The notes below the pieces were generated by a model that did no database searches, was not told the origin of the DNA, and saw nothing but the letters and a program-made list of their open reading frames with translations. A program made the position numbers and the translations under genes. Source: Longispora sp047121295 (GTDB lineage Bacteria > Actinomycetota > Actinomycetes > Mycobacteriales > Micromonosporaceae). From it: a stretch of 64,000 nt of DNA. Below, in pieces: positions 17,334 to 24,937 of the stretch (position 1 is the first letter of the stretch; the number at the start of each line of letters is the position of its first letter). The DNA lies in contig NZ_CP139447.1 in NCBI RefSeq assembly GCF_047121295.1, positions 2,170,001-2,234,000 of the forward strand, read 5' to 3'.

Positions 17334-17763
17334 CGACGCGCCCGTCGGAGCTGGAGCCCGGGTGCCGTGCGGTCCGGGCGAGCCGGTAGCCCGCGAGGCC
17401 CGCCACCGCCACCCACACGGTCCCGAGGGTGACCGCGAGCCCCCGGCCGTAGTTGAGGGGCAGGGCTGACGGGTTGTCTGGTGGGTGGCCGTTGCCGATC
17501 AGGAACGGCAACGCGATTGCGGTGAGCACGACCGAGGCGAACAGGCCGGCCTGCACCGGGCCGCGTGCCCACGCGGGCAGCCGTCGGCTGAGCAGCCAAC
17601 CGACCCCGATCGCGGCCGGCATCACGACCAGGTCGTGGGTTCCCAGTGCGGCGGCCAGGTACACCGCCTGGCCGACCGGTCGGGCCGCCGGGTCGCGCAG
17701 GACGCCGAGCACGGCGTACCCGATGATCAGCACGCCGACGGCCAGCAGAGCCTTGCGGATCAC
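17326..17763 (-). CDS. Small polytopic membrane protein of the Mo/glycosyl operon
   Basis: This 145-residue protein has about four membrane segments (from IRKALLAVGVLIIGYAVLGV to TLGTVWVAVAGLAGYRLA) and a short polar tail. I do not recognise a named family. The GTG at 17763 overlaps the upstream stop as GTGA, and its own 3' end overlaps the GT87 gene by eight bases, so it is tightly embedded in the operon. It could be a subunit or a membrane anchor for the neighbouring redox enzyme. Confidence 0.7.
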   Translation of the reverse strand: MIRKALLAVGVLIIGYAVLGVLRDPAARPVGQAVYLAAALGTHDLVVMPAAIGVGWLLSRRLPAWARGPVQAGLFASVVLTAIALPFLIGNGHPPDNPSALPLNYGRGLAVTLGTVWVAVAGLAGYRLARTARHPGSSSDGRVDD

Positions 17764-18905
17764 GGGTCCACCACCGTCAGCGTCGACACCCATTTGGTCT
17801 GCAGGACCCCGGGCCGGTTCGGTGCGATCAGCCGGCACGGGTAGCCGTGGTCGAGGTGCAGCACCTCGCCGTTGAGACGAAGCGCCAGGAGGGTCAGCGG
17901 GTCGCGGGAGTGTGGCGGGGCGACGGTGGATGTCCGGTAGGGGCCGTCGGGTTGCAACGACTCGACCAGGACCGTCGCGCCGGGCGCGCCGACCAGGGCC
18001 AGCAGGTCGGTGACGCGGACTCCGGTCCAGTGCGCGTCGGCGCTCCAGCCCTCCACGCAGGTGATGGGCAGCGACACTGTGTGTTGCGGCAGCGCGGCGA
18101 GGTCCGCGAGGGACAGCGCGTGGCGGGCGTGCGGACCCGTGACCGTCAGCCGGTAGTCAGCGGGAACGGCGATCCGGGCGTCGGCGGCGGACTTGTTCAC
18201 CGGCAGGCCCTGGGGTCCGATGTCGGGGCGGCGCGGGGCCAGCACGGACAACGTCCGCGCCGGACGCACTGTCTGCCCGACCGTGGCGACGGTGACCACG
18301 GCCGCGGTGCCGCCGACGGCGGCCAGCAGTCCACGCCGGCTCAGGCCGCCGCCCGGCACCGGCCGGGGTGTCGTGCTCAGGGCGCGGCGCACGATCGGCA
18401 GTTTCACGGAGATGTGGATCAGCAGGAAGCCGATCGCGCCCCACGCCGTCCAGTAGTGCGCGGCGGTGAAGCCGAAGGGCATCGGGTCATACCAGCGTGC
18501 GATGTTCAGGACGCCGGTGGTGAGCTGGAACAGGGCTGTGGCGGCCAGGCCCAGCACCGACAGTCGTTCCAGGGCGTGCACCGGGTCGCGGAACGGCGGC
18601 CAGGCGAACAGTTTCGGGAACACCGACCACAGCTTCGCGGCCAGCAGGGGTACGGCGGCCAGGCCGGTCGCCACGTGCAGGCCCTGGGTGATCCGGTACA
18701 GCCACACGGGGCGCGACGGCCACCAGAACCACGACGGCGGGTGCTGGATGAGGTGGCTGATCAGCCCGGTGGTGAAGCACACGCCGAACGCGACGGCGAG
18801 CATCAGCCCCAGGTGGCTGGTGAGCCTCGCCGACCGCAGCCGGGACGTGAACGTCCCGCGCCGGAACGGGCCCACCCGCAGCCGTTCGGGCCACATGGCG
18901 CTCAC
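17760..18905 (-). CDS. Cytochrome b561-like/molybdopterin oxidoreductase fusion
   Basis: This 381-residue protein has two parts. Residues 30-175 contain four membrane helices with His-rich positions (GLHVAT, GFTAAHYWTAW, LLIHISVKLP) resembling di-haem cytochrome b561. A SRRGLLAAVGG transmembrane or Tat-like segment follows at 189-210. From about 240 there is a sulfite-oxidase-type molybdopterin domain with the Mo-ligand Cys283 in SLPITCVEGWS and GYPCRLIAPN near 354. The GTG at 18905 overlaps the epimerase stop as GTGA; ATG 18896 is an alternative. A membrane redox enzyme facing outward is likely. The substrate is unknown. Confidence 0.82.
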   Translation of the reverse strand: MSAMWPERLRVGPFRRGTFTSRLRSARLTSHLGLMLAVAFGVCFTTGLISHLIQHPPSWFWWPSRPVWLYRITQGLHVATGLAAVPLLAAKLWSVFPKLFAWPPFRDPVHALERLSVLGLAATALFQLTTGVLNIARWYDPMPFGFTAAHYWTAWGAIGFLLIHISVKLPIVRRALSTTPRPVPGGGLSRRGLLAAVGGTAAVVTVATVGQTVRPARTLSVLAPRRPDIGPQGLPVNKSAADARIAVPADYRLTVTGPHARHALSLADLAALPQHTVSLPITCVEGWSADAHWTGVRVTDLLALVGAPGATVLVESLQPDGPYRTSTVAPPHSRDPLTLLALRLNGEVLHLDHGYPCRLIAPNRPGVLQTKWVSTLTVVDP

Positions 18906-19930
18906 CCGCGCAGTGGGGCGGCGGCGAACTCCCGCATCCCGGCCGCCACGTCCACGCGGGCGGTGAAGCCCAGTTCCCGCGCGGCCCGGTCGGGGGAGGC
19001 GACGACGTGCCGGACGTCGCCGAGCCGGTACTGCCCGGTCACCACCGGGGCCGGCCCGCCGAACGCCTCGGCCAGGGCCGTGGCCGCGCCGCCCACCGTG
19101 CTCGGCCGCCCCGAGCAGACGTTGTACGCGCGGAAGCCGGGCCGCAGTCCGCGCAGCGCGGCCACGTTCGCCGCCGCCACGTCCGTGACGTGCACGAAGT
19201 CGCGGGTCTGCCCGCCGTCCTCGAACACCCGGGGCGCGTCGCCGCGCTCCAGCGCCGACCGGAAGATCGCCGCGACCCCGGAGTAGGGGGTGTCTCGGGG
19301 CATGCCCGGGCCGTACACGTTGTGGTAGCGCAGGGCCGCCACCCGGCCGTCGCAGCCCCGGGCCCACGCGGAGGCGAGGTGTTCCTGGGCGAGTTTGGTG
19401 GCCGCGTACACGTTGCGGGGGTCCAGCGGCGCGTCCTCGTCCACGCGCTCCCAGGAAAGGGCGTCGCCGCAGCGCGGACAGGCGGGTTCGAACCGGCCGG
19501 CGTCGAGGTCTGACACGGCGCGCGGACCGGGCCGGGCCGGGCCGTGCGCGGCGCAGGCGTAGCGGCCCTCGCCGTAGACCACCATGGAGCTGGCCAGGAC
19601 CAGGTCGCGCACCCCGGCGGCGGCCATCTCGGCCAGCAGCACCGCGGTGCCCAGGTCGTTGCAGCCCACGTACTCCGGCAGGTCCGACAGGTCCAGCCCC
19701 AGCCCCACCAGCGCGGCCTGGTGCACCACCGCATCCACCCCGCGCAGCGCCGCCCGCACCGACGCCCGGTCGCGGACGTCGCCGACGGTGATCCCGTCCG
19801 GGACCGCGCCGGGCTTGTGGGCCGCGGGGTGCAGGCTGTCGAGGACCGTCACCTCGCGGCCGTCGGCGCGCAACGCCGAGGCCACCTGGGAGCCGATGAA
19901 ACCGGCCCCGCCAGTCACGAGCACGTGCAT
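18902..19930 (-). CDS. NAD-dependent nucleotide-sugar epimerase (dTDP-rhamnose 4-epimerase type)
   Basis: This 342-residue extended short-chain dehydrogenase has the Rossmann motif VTGGAGFIGS at residues 5-14 and the catalytic Tyr175-x3-Lys179 in NVYAATK. Between them is an insertion with Cys151 and Cys154 (CPRC), a feature of actinobacterial epimerases annotated as dTDP-L-rhamnose 4-epimerases. The ATG at 19930 is preceded by AGGTGG. It is the first gene of the minus-strand operon and diverges from a GT2 gene, which points to synthesis of a sugar used by the local glycosyltransferases. The exact sugar is unproven. Confidence 0.85.
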   Translation of the reverse strand: MHVLVTGGAGFIGSQVASALRADGREVTVLDSLHPAAHKPGAVPDGITVGDVRDRASVRAALRGVDAVVHQAALVGLGLDLSDLPEYVGCNDLGTAVLLAEMAAAGVRDLVLASSMVVYGEGRYACAAHGPARPGPRAVSDLDAGRFEPACPRCGDALSWERVDEDAPLDPRNVYAATKLAQEHLASAWARGCDGRVAALRYHNVYGPGMPRDTPYSGVAAIFRSALERGDAPRVFEDGGQTRDFVHVTDVAAANVAALRGLRPGFRAYNVCSGRPSTVGGAATALAEAFGGPAPVVTGQYRLGDVRHVVASPDRAARELGFTARVDVAAGMREFAAAPLRG

Positions 19931-20013
19931 GGTCACCACCTGTGATCTGTCGACGTCTCAGGTGACCGTAGGACAGTGGACGGCCGGCGGGAGCGTTTTG
20001 CGGGCGGGTGTCA

Positions 20014-20113
20014 CCGGTTCGTAAGAACGGCGCGAACTGTCACATGTCGGGTGCGGTGTCAAGGCTCGTAAGTACCTCGTAACACGGGCGTGTCGTTTCC
20101 GGTTCGTAAGGAC
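20014..20113. promoter_or_regulatory. Four YTCGTAA repeats in the epimerase/GT2 divergent promoter
   Basis: GGTTCGTAAG occurs at 20016-20025 and 20101-20110, GGCTCGTAAG at 20063-20072 and ACCTCGTAAC at 20074-20083. The outer two share the longer core CCGGTTCGTAAG. The direct repeats sit between divergent starts at 19930 and 20146, as expected for a two-component response regulator controlling both operons. No such regulator is encoded nearby. Confidence 0.55.
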
Positions 20114-20145
20114 TTCACGCAGCTCACGGCCGTAGCGTCACTTCC

Positions 20146-20799
20146 ATGGTGGATGTGATCCTGCCGTGCCTGAACGAGGCTGAGGCACTGCCCTGGGTGT
20201 TGACCCGGCTCCCCGCCGGCTACCGCGCGATCGTCGCCGACAACGGCTCGACCGACGGTTCCGCGCTGCTGGCGGTCGAGTACGGCGCCCGCGTCGTGCA
20301 CGTGCCCCAGCGCGGCTTCGGGGCCGCCGCCCACGCGGGCCTGGAGGCGGCGACGTCGGAGGTGGTGTGCTTTCTGGACGCCGACGCCACCCTCGACCCG
20401 CGCCAGCTGCCCCGGGTCGTCGACCCGGTGCTCGCCGGGACGAGCGACCTCGTGCTGGGCCGGCGCCGGCCCGTCAGCACGGACGCCTGGCCGCTGCACG
20501 CCCGCTGGGGCAACGCGGTGCTGGCCCACCGGCTGCGCCGCCGCACCGGGGCCCGGCTGTACGACCTAGGACCAATGCGCGCCGCCCGCCGCGAACACCT
20601 GCTCGCCCTCGGTCTGGAAGACCGCAGATTCGGGTACCCCCTGGAAATGGTCGTCTCCGCAGCCCAGGCCGGCTGGCGGATCGGCGAGGTCGACGTCGAC
20701 TACCTGCCCCGTGCCGAGGGCAGCGTGTCCAAGGTGACCGGCACCTGGCTGGGCACCCTGCGCGCCGTGCGCGACATGAGCCGGGTGCTCGCCCGATGA
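20146..20799 (+). CDS. Family 2 glycosyltransferase (GT-A)
   Basis: This 217-residue GT-A glycosyltransferase starts with VILPCLNEAEALPWVL. The nucleotide-binding ADNGSTDGS follows, and the FLDADATLDPRQL motif supplies the metal-binding acidic residues. It lacks membrane helices and is shorter than dolichol-phosphate-mannose synthases with anchors. It is first in the plus-strand operon with a CofC-like transferase and a methyltransferase, and diverges from the epimerase operon. It may make the polyprenyl-phosphate sugar used by the GT87 enzyme, which is inference. Confidence 0.88.
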   Translation: MVDVILPCLNEAEALPWVLTRLPAGYRAIVADNGSTDGSALLAVEYGARVVHVPQRGFGAAAHAGLEAATSEVVCFLDADATLDPRQLPRVVDPVLAGTSDLVLGRRRPVSTDAWPLHARWGNAVLAHRLRRRTGARLYDLGPMRAARREHLLALGLEDRRFGYPLEMVVSAAQAGWRIGEVDVDYLPRAEGSVSKVTGTWLGTLRAVRDMSRVLAR

Positions 20800-21440
20800 G
20801 GATCATGGTCGTGGCCAAGCAGCCCGTGCCGGGACGGGTCAAGACCAGGCTGTGCCCACCCTGCACCCCCGAGCAGGCCGCAGACCTCGCGACCGCCGCG
20901 CTGGAGGACACCCTCGACGCGGTCCGCGCCGTGCCCGCCGCCCGCACACTCCTCCTCGACGGCGTGTACCCCGCACCCGGTTTCGACGTGCTCGCCCAGC
21001 GCGGCGACGGACTCGGCGAGCGGTTGGCGAACGGCTTCGCCGACCGGCCGGGCCCGACCCTGCTGATCGGCATGGACACCCCGCAGGCCGACCCGGAACT
21101 CCTCGGCGCGGCCCTGGCCTGGCTCGGCCAGGCCGACGCGGTGCTGGGACTCGCCGAGGACGGCGGCTGGTGGGCCCTCGGCCTGCGCGACCCCGCCCAC
21201 GGGGCACTGCTCCGCGACGTGCCGATGTCCACCCCCGACACCGGCCGGCTCACCGCCCTGGCCCTCGCCACCGCCGGACTGCGGGTACTGCCGCTGCCGG
21301 TGCTGCGCGACGTCGACACCATCGCCGACGCCGCCGCCGTGGCAGCACTGGCCCCGCACGGCCGGTTCGCCCGCGCCGTGGCGGCACTGGACCTCGGGTC
21401 TCGCGTCCGGACGGACCTCGAGCTGGCGGCGACTCCGTGA
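20796..21440 (+). CDS. TIGR04282/DUF2064 nucleotidyl- or glycosyl-transferase-like protein
   Basis: This 214-residue protein has the GT-A/CofC-like fold. It begins RIMVVAKQPVPGRVKTRL, the TIGR04282 signature, followed by LLIGMDTPQADPELL and DAVLGLAEDGGWWALGL, then the MSTPDTG motif. The ATG overlaps the GT2 stop as ATGA. Members are usually coupled to a GT2 gene as here. They are thought to transfer a nucleotide or sugar phosphate, but no reaction is firmly known. Confidence 0.88.
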   Translation: MRIMVVAKQPVPGRVKTRLCPPCTPEQAADLATAALEDTLDAVRAVPAARTLLLDGVYPAPGFDVLAQRGDGLGERLANGFADRPGPTLLIGMDTPQADPELLGAALAWLGQADAVLGLAEDGGWWALGLRDPAHGALLRDVPMSTPDTGRLTALALATAGLRVLPLPVLRDVDTIADAAAVAALAPHGRFARAVAALDLGSRVRTDLELAATP

Positions 21441-22081
21441 CCACCGCCCTGGAGCTCTACGACACCGCCCTGACCAGCACCGGCCGCCTGGACTACGTGT
21501 GCTCCGGCGTCACCCGACCGGCCGGACTCGCCCGCTGGGTGAGCGCCCACGCGCCCGGCGACGAGGGGCTCCTCGACCGCTGCGCCGGGCCCACGCTCGA
21601 CGTCGGCTGCGGCCCGGGCAGGCTCGTCGCGGCCCTCGCAGCCCGGGGCCGTACGTCCCTCGGGGTGGACGTGTCCGCCGCCGCCGTGCGGCTCACCCGG
21701 GCCAGGGGCGGTCGGGCGGTGCGCGCCGACGTGTTCGGACGGCTCCCGCGCGAGGGGCGCTGGGGCACGGTCCTACTCGCTGACGGCAACATCGGCATCG
21801 GCGGCGACCCGACCCGCCTGCTCATCCGCTGCGCCGCGCTCCTGGCCCCCGGAGGCCGGGTGCTCGTCGAACTCGACCGGCCCCGACAGACCACCACGGT
21901 CGCCGAACTGCGACTGCGGCTGGACGCTCAGGTCAGCGCCCCGTTCCCATGGGCGTTCGTGTCCTTCACCGACCTGCCCGACACGGCGGCGCGGGCCGAC
22001 CTGGAGGTGACGGAGACCTGGACACACGCCGGCCGGTGGTTCGCCGCCCTCACCCGTCGGCACGAACAACCCTGCGGCTGA
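21437..22081 (+). CDS. Class I SAM-dependent methyltransferase
   Basis: This 214-residue methyltransferase has a Rossmann core with motif I LDVGCGPGRLVAAL at about residues 53-66 and the acidic loop GVDVSAAAV. LLAPGGRVLVEL follows as motif III. The GTG at 21437 overlaps the preceding stop (GTGA), so it is the third gene of a tightly coupled operon. The context suggests methylation of a lipid or sugar intermediate made by the neighbouring transferases. It converges on a flavoprotein gene with a gap of only five bases. Confidence 0.88.
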   Translation: MTTALELYDTALTSTGRLDYVCSGVTRPAGLARWVSAHAPGDEGLLDRCAGPTLDVGCGPGRLVAALAARGRTSLGVDVSAAAVRLTRARGGRAVRADVFGRLPREGRWGTVLLADGNIGIGGDPTRLLIRCAALLAPGGRVLVELDRPRQTTTVAELRLRLDAQVSAPFPWAFVSFTDLPDTAARADLEVTETWTHAGRWFAALTRRHEQPCG

Positions 22082-22086
22082 AGCGG

Positions 22087-23307
22087 TCACCGGTTCAGGA
22101 GGTCACGAAGATCCACGGTTTCGTCGGCGATCTGTGCCGTGTCGACGGGGACAGCGCGGTTGATCAGTCGTTGGGCCGCTCGACAGTCCAGCGGCCGGTT
22201 GAGGGTCACAGCACCGACGCAGCGTTGTCCGCGAAGGAAGAACACCGAAAGCCCGCCCGGCGATCCGGCCGCGCCACGGGTGACGACATCGGCGCCGGGG
22301 TCGGCTTCTCCGGCCATTTCCAGATGCGTGTCGTACCTGTCGGACCAGAACCATGGTGTGACCACCACCGGGGGCGCGCCGAGGATGGCGCGGGCCGCCG
22401 CCTCGGCCGACCGTTTGGCCCCGTCCCAGTGTTCGATGCGCGGCAGTGGTCCGTCGGGTCCGGTGTGTCGTGCCGCGTCGCCGACGGCGTAGACCTGTGG
22501 ACTACTGGAGCGTTGATCGGCCCCGACGAGGATGCCGTGGTCGACGGCAAGACCGGCTTCCTGCCCGAGCCGGGTGTCCGGGTCGATCCCGACCCCGACC
22601 AGGACGGTCTCGGCGTCGACGTCCGTCCCGTCGGACAGGTGAACACGTACCGGACCCGCCGGCCCGGGCGCGGTGAACGCCACCGGCCGCGCGGTGATGA
22701 CCCGCACCCCGTGTGCCGCGTGCTCGGCGTGCAGGAGACCTGCGACGAGCGGGCCCACCGCGCGGGCCAGTGGCGGTGGATACGGCTCGATCAGGGTGAC
22801 GGAACAGCCCATGGCCACGGCACTGGCGGTGGCCTCGGCGCCGATCAGCCCGCCGCCGATGACGACGAGCCGGCCCCCGAGCAGCAGCACGCTCCGCAGC
22901 CGCTCGGCGTCGTCCCTGGTGCGCAGCGTGAGCACGGCCGGATGGTCCACCCCGGGCAGGTCCAGCTGGCAGGGCGTGCCGCCGGTGGCCACGACCACCA
23001 CGTCGCCGCGCTCGACCGCGCCTACGTCGACCTCGACCCCACCGTCGCCGGGGCGCAGCGCCGTGACCTTCCGCCCGAGCCGCAGGTCGATGCCCTGCTC
23101 GGCATACCAGTCAGCGGGGTGCAAGGTGGTGTCCTGAAGCCGGGTCGGATCGCGCAACGCCTTCTTACTCAACGGCGGGCGGTCGTAGGGCAGATGATCC
23201 TCGGCACCGACCAACGTCAGTCCGCCATCGAAGCCGCCGGCGCGCAGCGCCTGGCAGACGGTCACACCGGCGATCCCCGCACCGACCACCACGATCCGCT
23301 GGAGCAT
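22087..23307 (-). CDS. Ferredoxin reductase-type FAD/NAD(P)H oxidoreductase
   Basis: This 406-residue flavoprotein matches rubredoxin/putidaredoxin reductases. The FAD dinucleotide fold is VVVGAGIAGV at residues 6-15, the NAD fold is VVIGGGLIGAE near 148, and VYAVGDAA near 275 contacts FAD. DRPPLSKKAL near residue 42 is a family hallmark. It lies immediately downstream of a Rieske ferredoxin gene on the same strand, so the pair is probably the electron-transfer arm of an oxygenase. The oxygenase component is not in the window. Confidence 0.9.
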   Translation of the reverse strand: MLQRIVVVGAGIAGVTVCQALRAGGFDGGLTLVGAEDHLPYDRPPLSKKALRDPTRLQDTTLHPADWYAEQGIDLRLGRKVTALRPGDGGVEVDVGAVERGDVVVVATGGTPCQLDLPGVDHPAVLTLRTRDDAERLRSVLLLGGRLVVIGGGLIGAEATASAVAMGCSVTLIEPYPPPLARAVGPLVAGLLHAEHAAHGVRVITARPVAFTAPGPAGPVRVHLSDGTDVDAETVLVGVGIDPDTRLGQEAGLAVDHGILVGADQRSSSPQVYAVGDAARHTGPDGPLPRIEHWDGAKRSAEAAARAILGAPPVVVTPWFWSDRYDTHLEMAGEADPGADVVTRGAAGSPGGLSVFFLRGQRCVGAVTLNRPLDCRAAQRLINRAVPVDTAQIADETVDLRDLLNR

Positions 23308-23322
23308 GACGTCCGTCTCCTG

Positions 23323-23670
23323 TCAGCCGCTGGCGGGTGAGGGCGGCGCACCGGCCGACAGCCACACCTGACCGTCGCGCACCTCGACCAGGTGCGCACG
23401 CACCGGCCTGGTCGCAGGGTCGGCAACCACCTCACCCGTGCGGAGCGAGAACCTACTGGCGTGCAGAGGACACTCCACGCAACCGTCCTCGACGAACCCC
23501 TCGGACAACGACGCCTCCTCATGGGTACACGTGTCATCCAGCGCGAAGAACTCGCCCCCCTCGCAGAACACGGCAACCGGCTCACTCCAACCGGCATCGG
23601 CGGCCGACACCCACAACGACCGGCCCTCACGAACCTCCTCGACACCACAGACCCTGACAGCCTCGCCCAT
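23323..23670 (-). CDS. Rieske [2Fe-2S] ferredoxin
   Basis: This is a 115-residue soluble Rieske protein. The cluster ligands are Cys48 and His50 in DTCTHEEA, and Cys67 and His70 in CPLHASRF. This is the arrangement of ferredoxin subunits of aromatic-ring dioxygenases (BphF/HcaC type). The ATG at 23670 has a G-rich ribosome-binding site; the upstream in-frame extension to 23733 looks non-coding. It is cotranscribed with the reductase 15 bases downstream. Confidence 0.92.
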   Translation of the reverse strand: MGEAVRVCGVEEVREGRSLWVSAADAGWSEPVAVFCEGGEFFALDDTCTHEEASLSEGFVEDGCVECPLHASRFSLRTGEVVADPATRPVRAHLVEVRDGQVWLSAGAPPSPASG

Positions 23671-24012
23671 GACGACCCCCACCCCACAGCAGCAGCCCGC
23701 GACAACGGACCCCACAGCACCCCCACCAGCCAAGCACGACAGGACCCGTCGCGGGCGAGAACGAGCCTAGGCGCCGGCAGCGGGCGGTTCGGTGCCACGG
23801 TCACCGTCCCGGTCGGCTCGCTGAGGTCGCGCCCGGGGGTCCGGCGCACGCGGTCACCCTTACCTGGCGGCGTTCCCGGGCCGGCACCTCCCGCCGGACC
23901 ACCAGAAGCCCGCATTCCATGCAGTGCCCCGGCAGCTGTGCTGATTGTCAGTCGGGCATGCTGGTCCGTGGGACACTGCCTGTGACCAGGGTTTTCGTGG
24001 TAGGGAGGCCGG
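23671..24012. other. Divergent intergenic region, no gene seen
   Basis: These 342 bases separate the Rieske gene from the DUF1905 gene. The part next to the Rieske start is A/C-rich on the plus strand. I see no convincing gene, RNA or terminator; promoters for both flanking genes must lie here. Confidence 0.5.
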
Positions 24013-24312
24013 GTGGCGGTGGAGTTCAGGGGAACGGTCCGCCAGTGGCGCGACGACAAGCCGGGCGGCCTGGCGGTGGTGGACGTGCCCGCGGACCTCG
24101 TGGATCAGTTGGGCGGACGTCGGCAGATGCGGGTGTCGGGCACCGTGGAAGGCGCCCCGTTCACCGGAAGCACGATGCTGGTCGCCGGGGGCGGCCTGTG
24201 CGTGGGGGTGAGTCGCGCGGCGCTGCGGGCGGCCGGCGCGTCGGTCGGCGACGACGTCGTCCTGTCGATTTCGCCCGCCGCAGGTGGGTCGGGCGCACGT
24301 TCGGACGCGTGA
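24013..24312 (+). CDS. DUF1905 domain protein
   Basis: This 99-residue protein matches DUF1905 along its whole length. FRGTVRQW at the start, GGLAVVDVPADL, a VSGTVEGAPFTGS barrel stretch and AAGASVGDDVVLSI are all present. These small beta-barrels are common in actinobacteria and sometimes fuse to YdeI-like domains; the role is unknown. The GTG at 24013 is preceded by GGGAGG. It is followed 52 bases later by an SRPBCC gene on the same strand. Confidence 0.85.
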   Translation: MAVEFRGTVRQWRDDKPGGLAVVDVPADLVDQLGGRRQMRVSGTVEGAPFTGSTMLVAGGGLCVGVSRAALRAAGASVGDDVVLSISPAAGGSGARSDA

Positions 24313-24364
24313 TCGTCGACCGCCCGGCTTGCGGTCATGCGGTTTGAGAGGAGGGGTGGACACC

Positions 24365-24811
24365 ATGGCTGTCGACGTCGTGACCGACATACTGATCTCC
24401 CGACCACCAGCCGAGGTCTCCGCCTACGCCGGAGACCCGGGCAACGCGCCGCAGTGGTACGCCAACATCGGCTCGGTCGCATGGCTGACGCCGCCGCCGC
24501 TCGCCGTCGGCTCCCGGCTGGCCTTCGTCGCACACTTCCTCGGCCGCCGCCTCACGTACACCTACGAGATCGTCGAACTCGTCCCCGGTGAGCGTCTCGT
24601 CATGCGCACCGCCGAGGAGCCGTTCCCCATGGAGACGACCTATACCTGGGAAGCCGCGGGCGAGGATGGTACGCGCATGACGTTGCGCAACCGGGGCGAG
24701 CCCAGCGGCTTCGCCGCGATCAGTGCCCCGCTGATGGCCGCCGCGATGCGCCGCGCCAACCGCAAGGACCTCACGGCGCTCAAGACGATCCTGGAACGGT
24801 CGGAGCGCTGA
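24365..24811 (+). CDS. SRPBCC-family lipid/aromatic-binding protein
   Basis: This 148-residue protein has the START/Bet v1-like SRPBCC fold. It contains ILISRPPAEVSAYAGDP, then YEIVELVPGERLVMRT and a C-terminal amphipathic helix ending AMRRANRKDL and ILERSER. The ATG at 24365 has GAGGAGGGG upstream. Such proteins bind hydrophobic ligands or act as polyketide cyclase-like enzymes. A second member lies at 37014 and a broken third at 38622, whose end is closely similar to this one, so the family is repeated in the window. Confidence 0.88.
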   Translation: MAVDVVTDILISRPPAEVSAYAGDPGNAPQWYANIGSVAWLTPPPLAVGSRLAFVAHFLGRRLTYTYEIVELVPGERLVMRTAEEPFPMETTYTWEAAGEDGTRMTLRNRGEPSGFAAISAPLMAAAMRRANRKDLTALKTILERSER

Positions 24812-24937
24812 TGGGACTGCCTGGCGACTCGCTCAGCGTGCGCTGGCCGGCGGGCGTGGCGCTCGTCGTCTGTCAGGCCTTCGCTGGTAGGCAAGTCGCC
24901 GGGCCGTTGGCTGGGCATCTCGGTGAAGCCGACTCTC

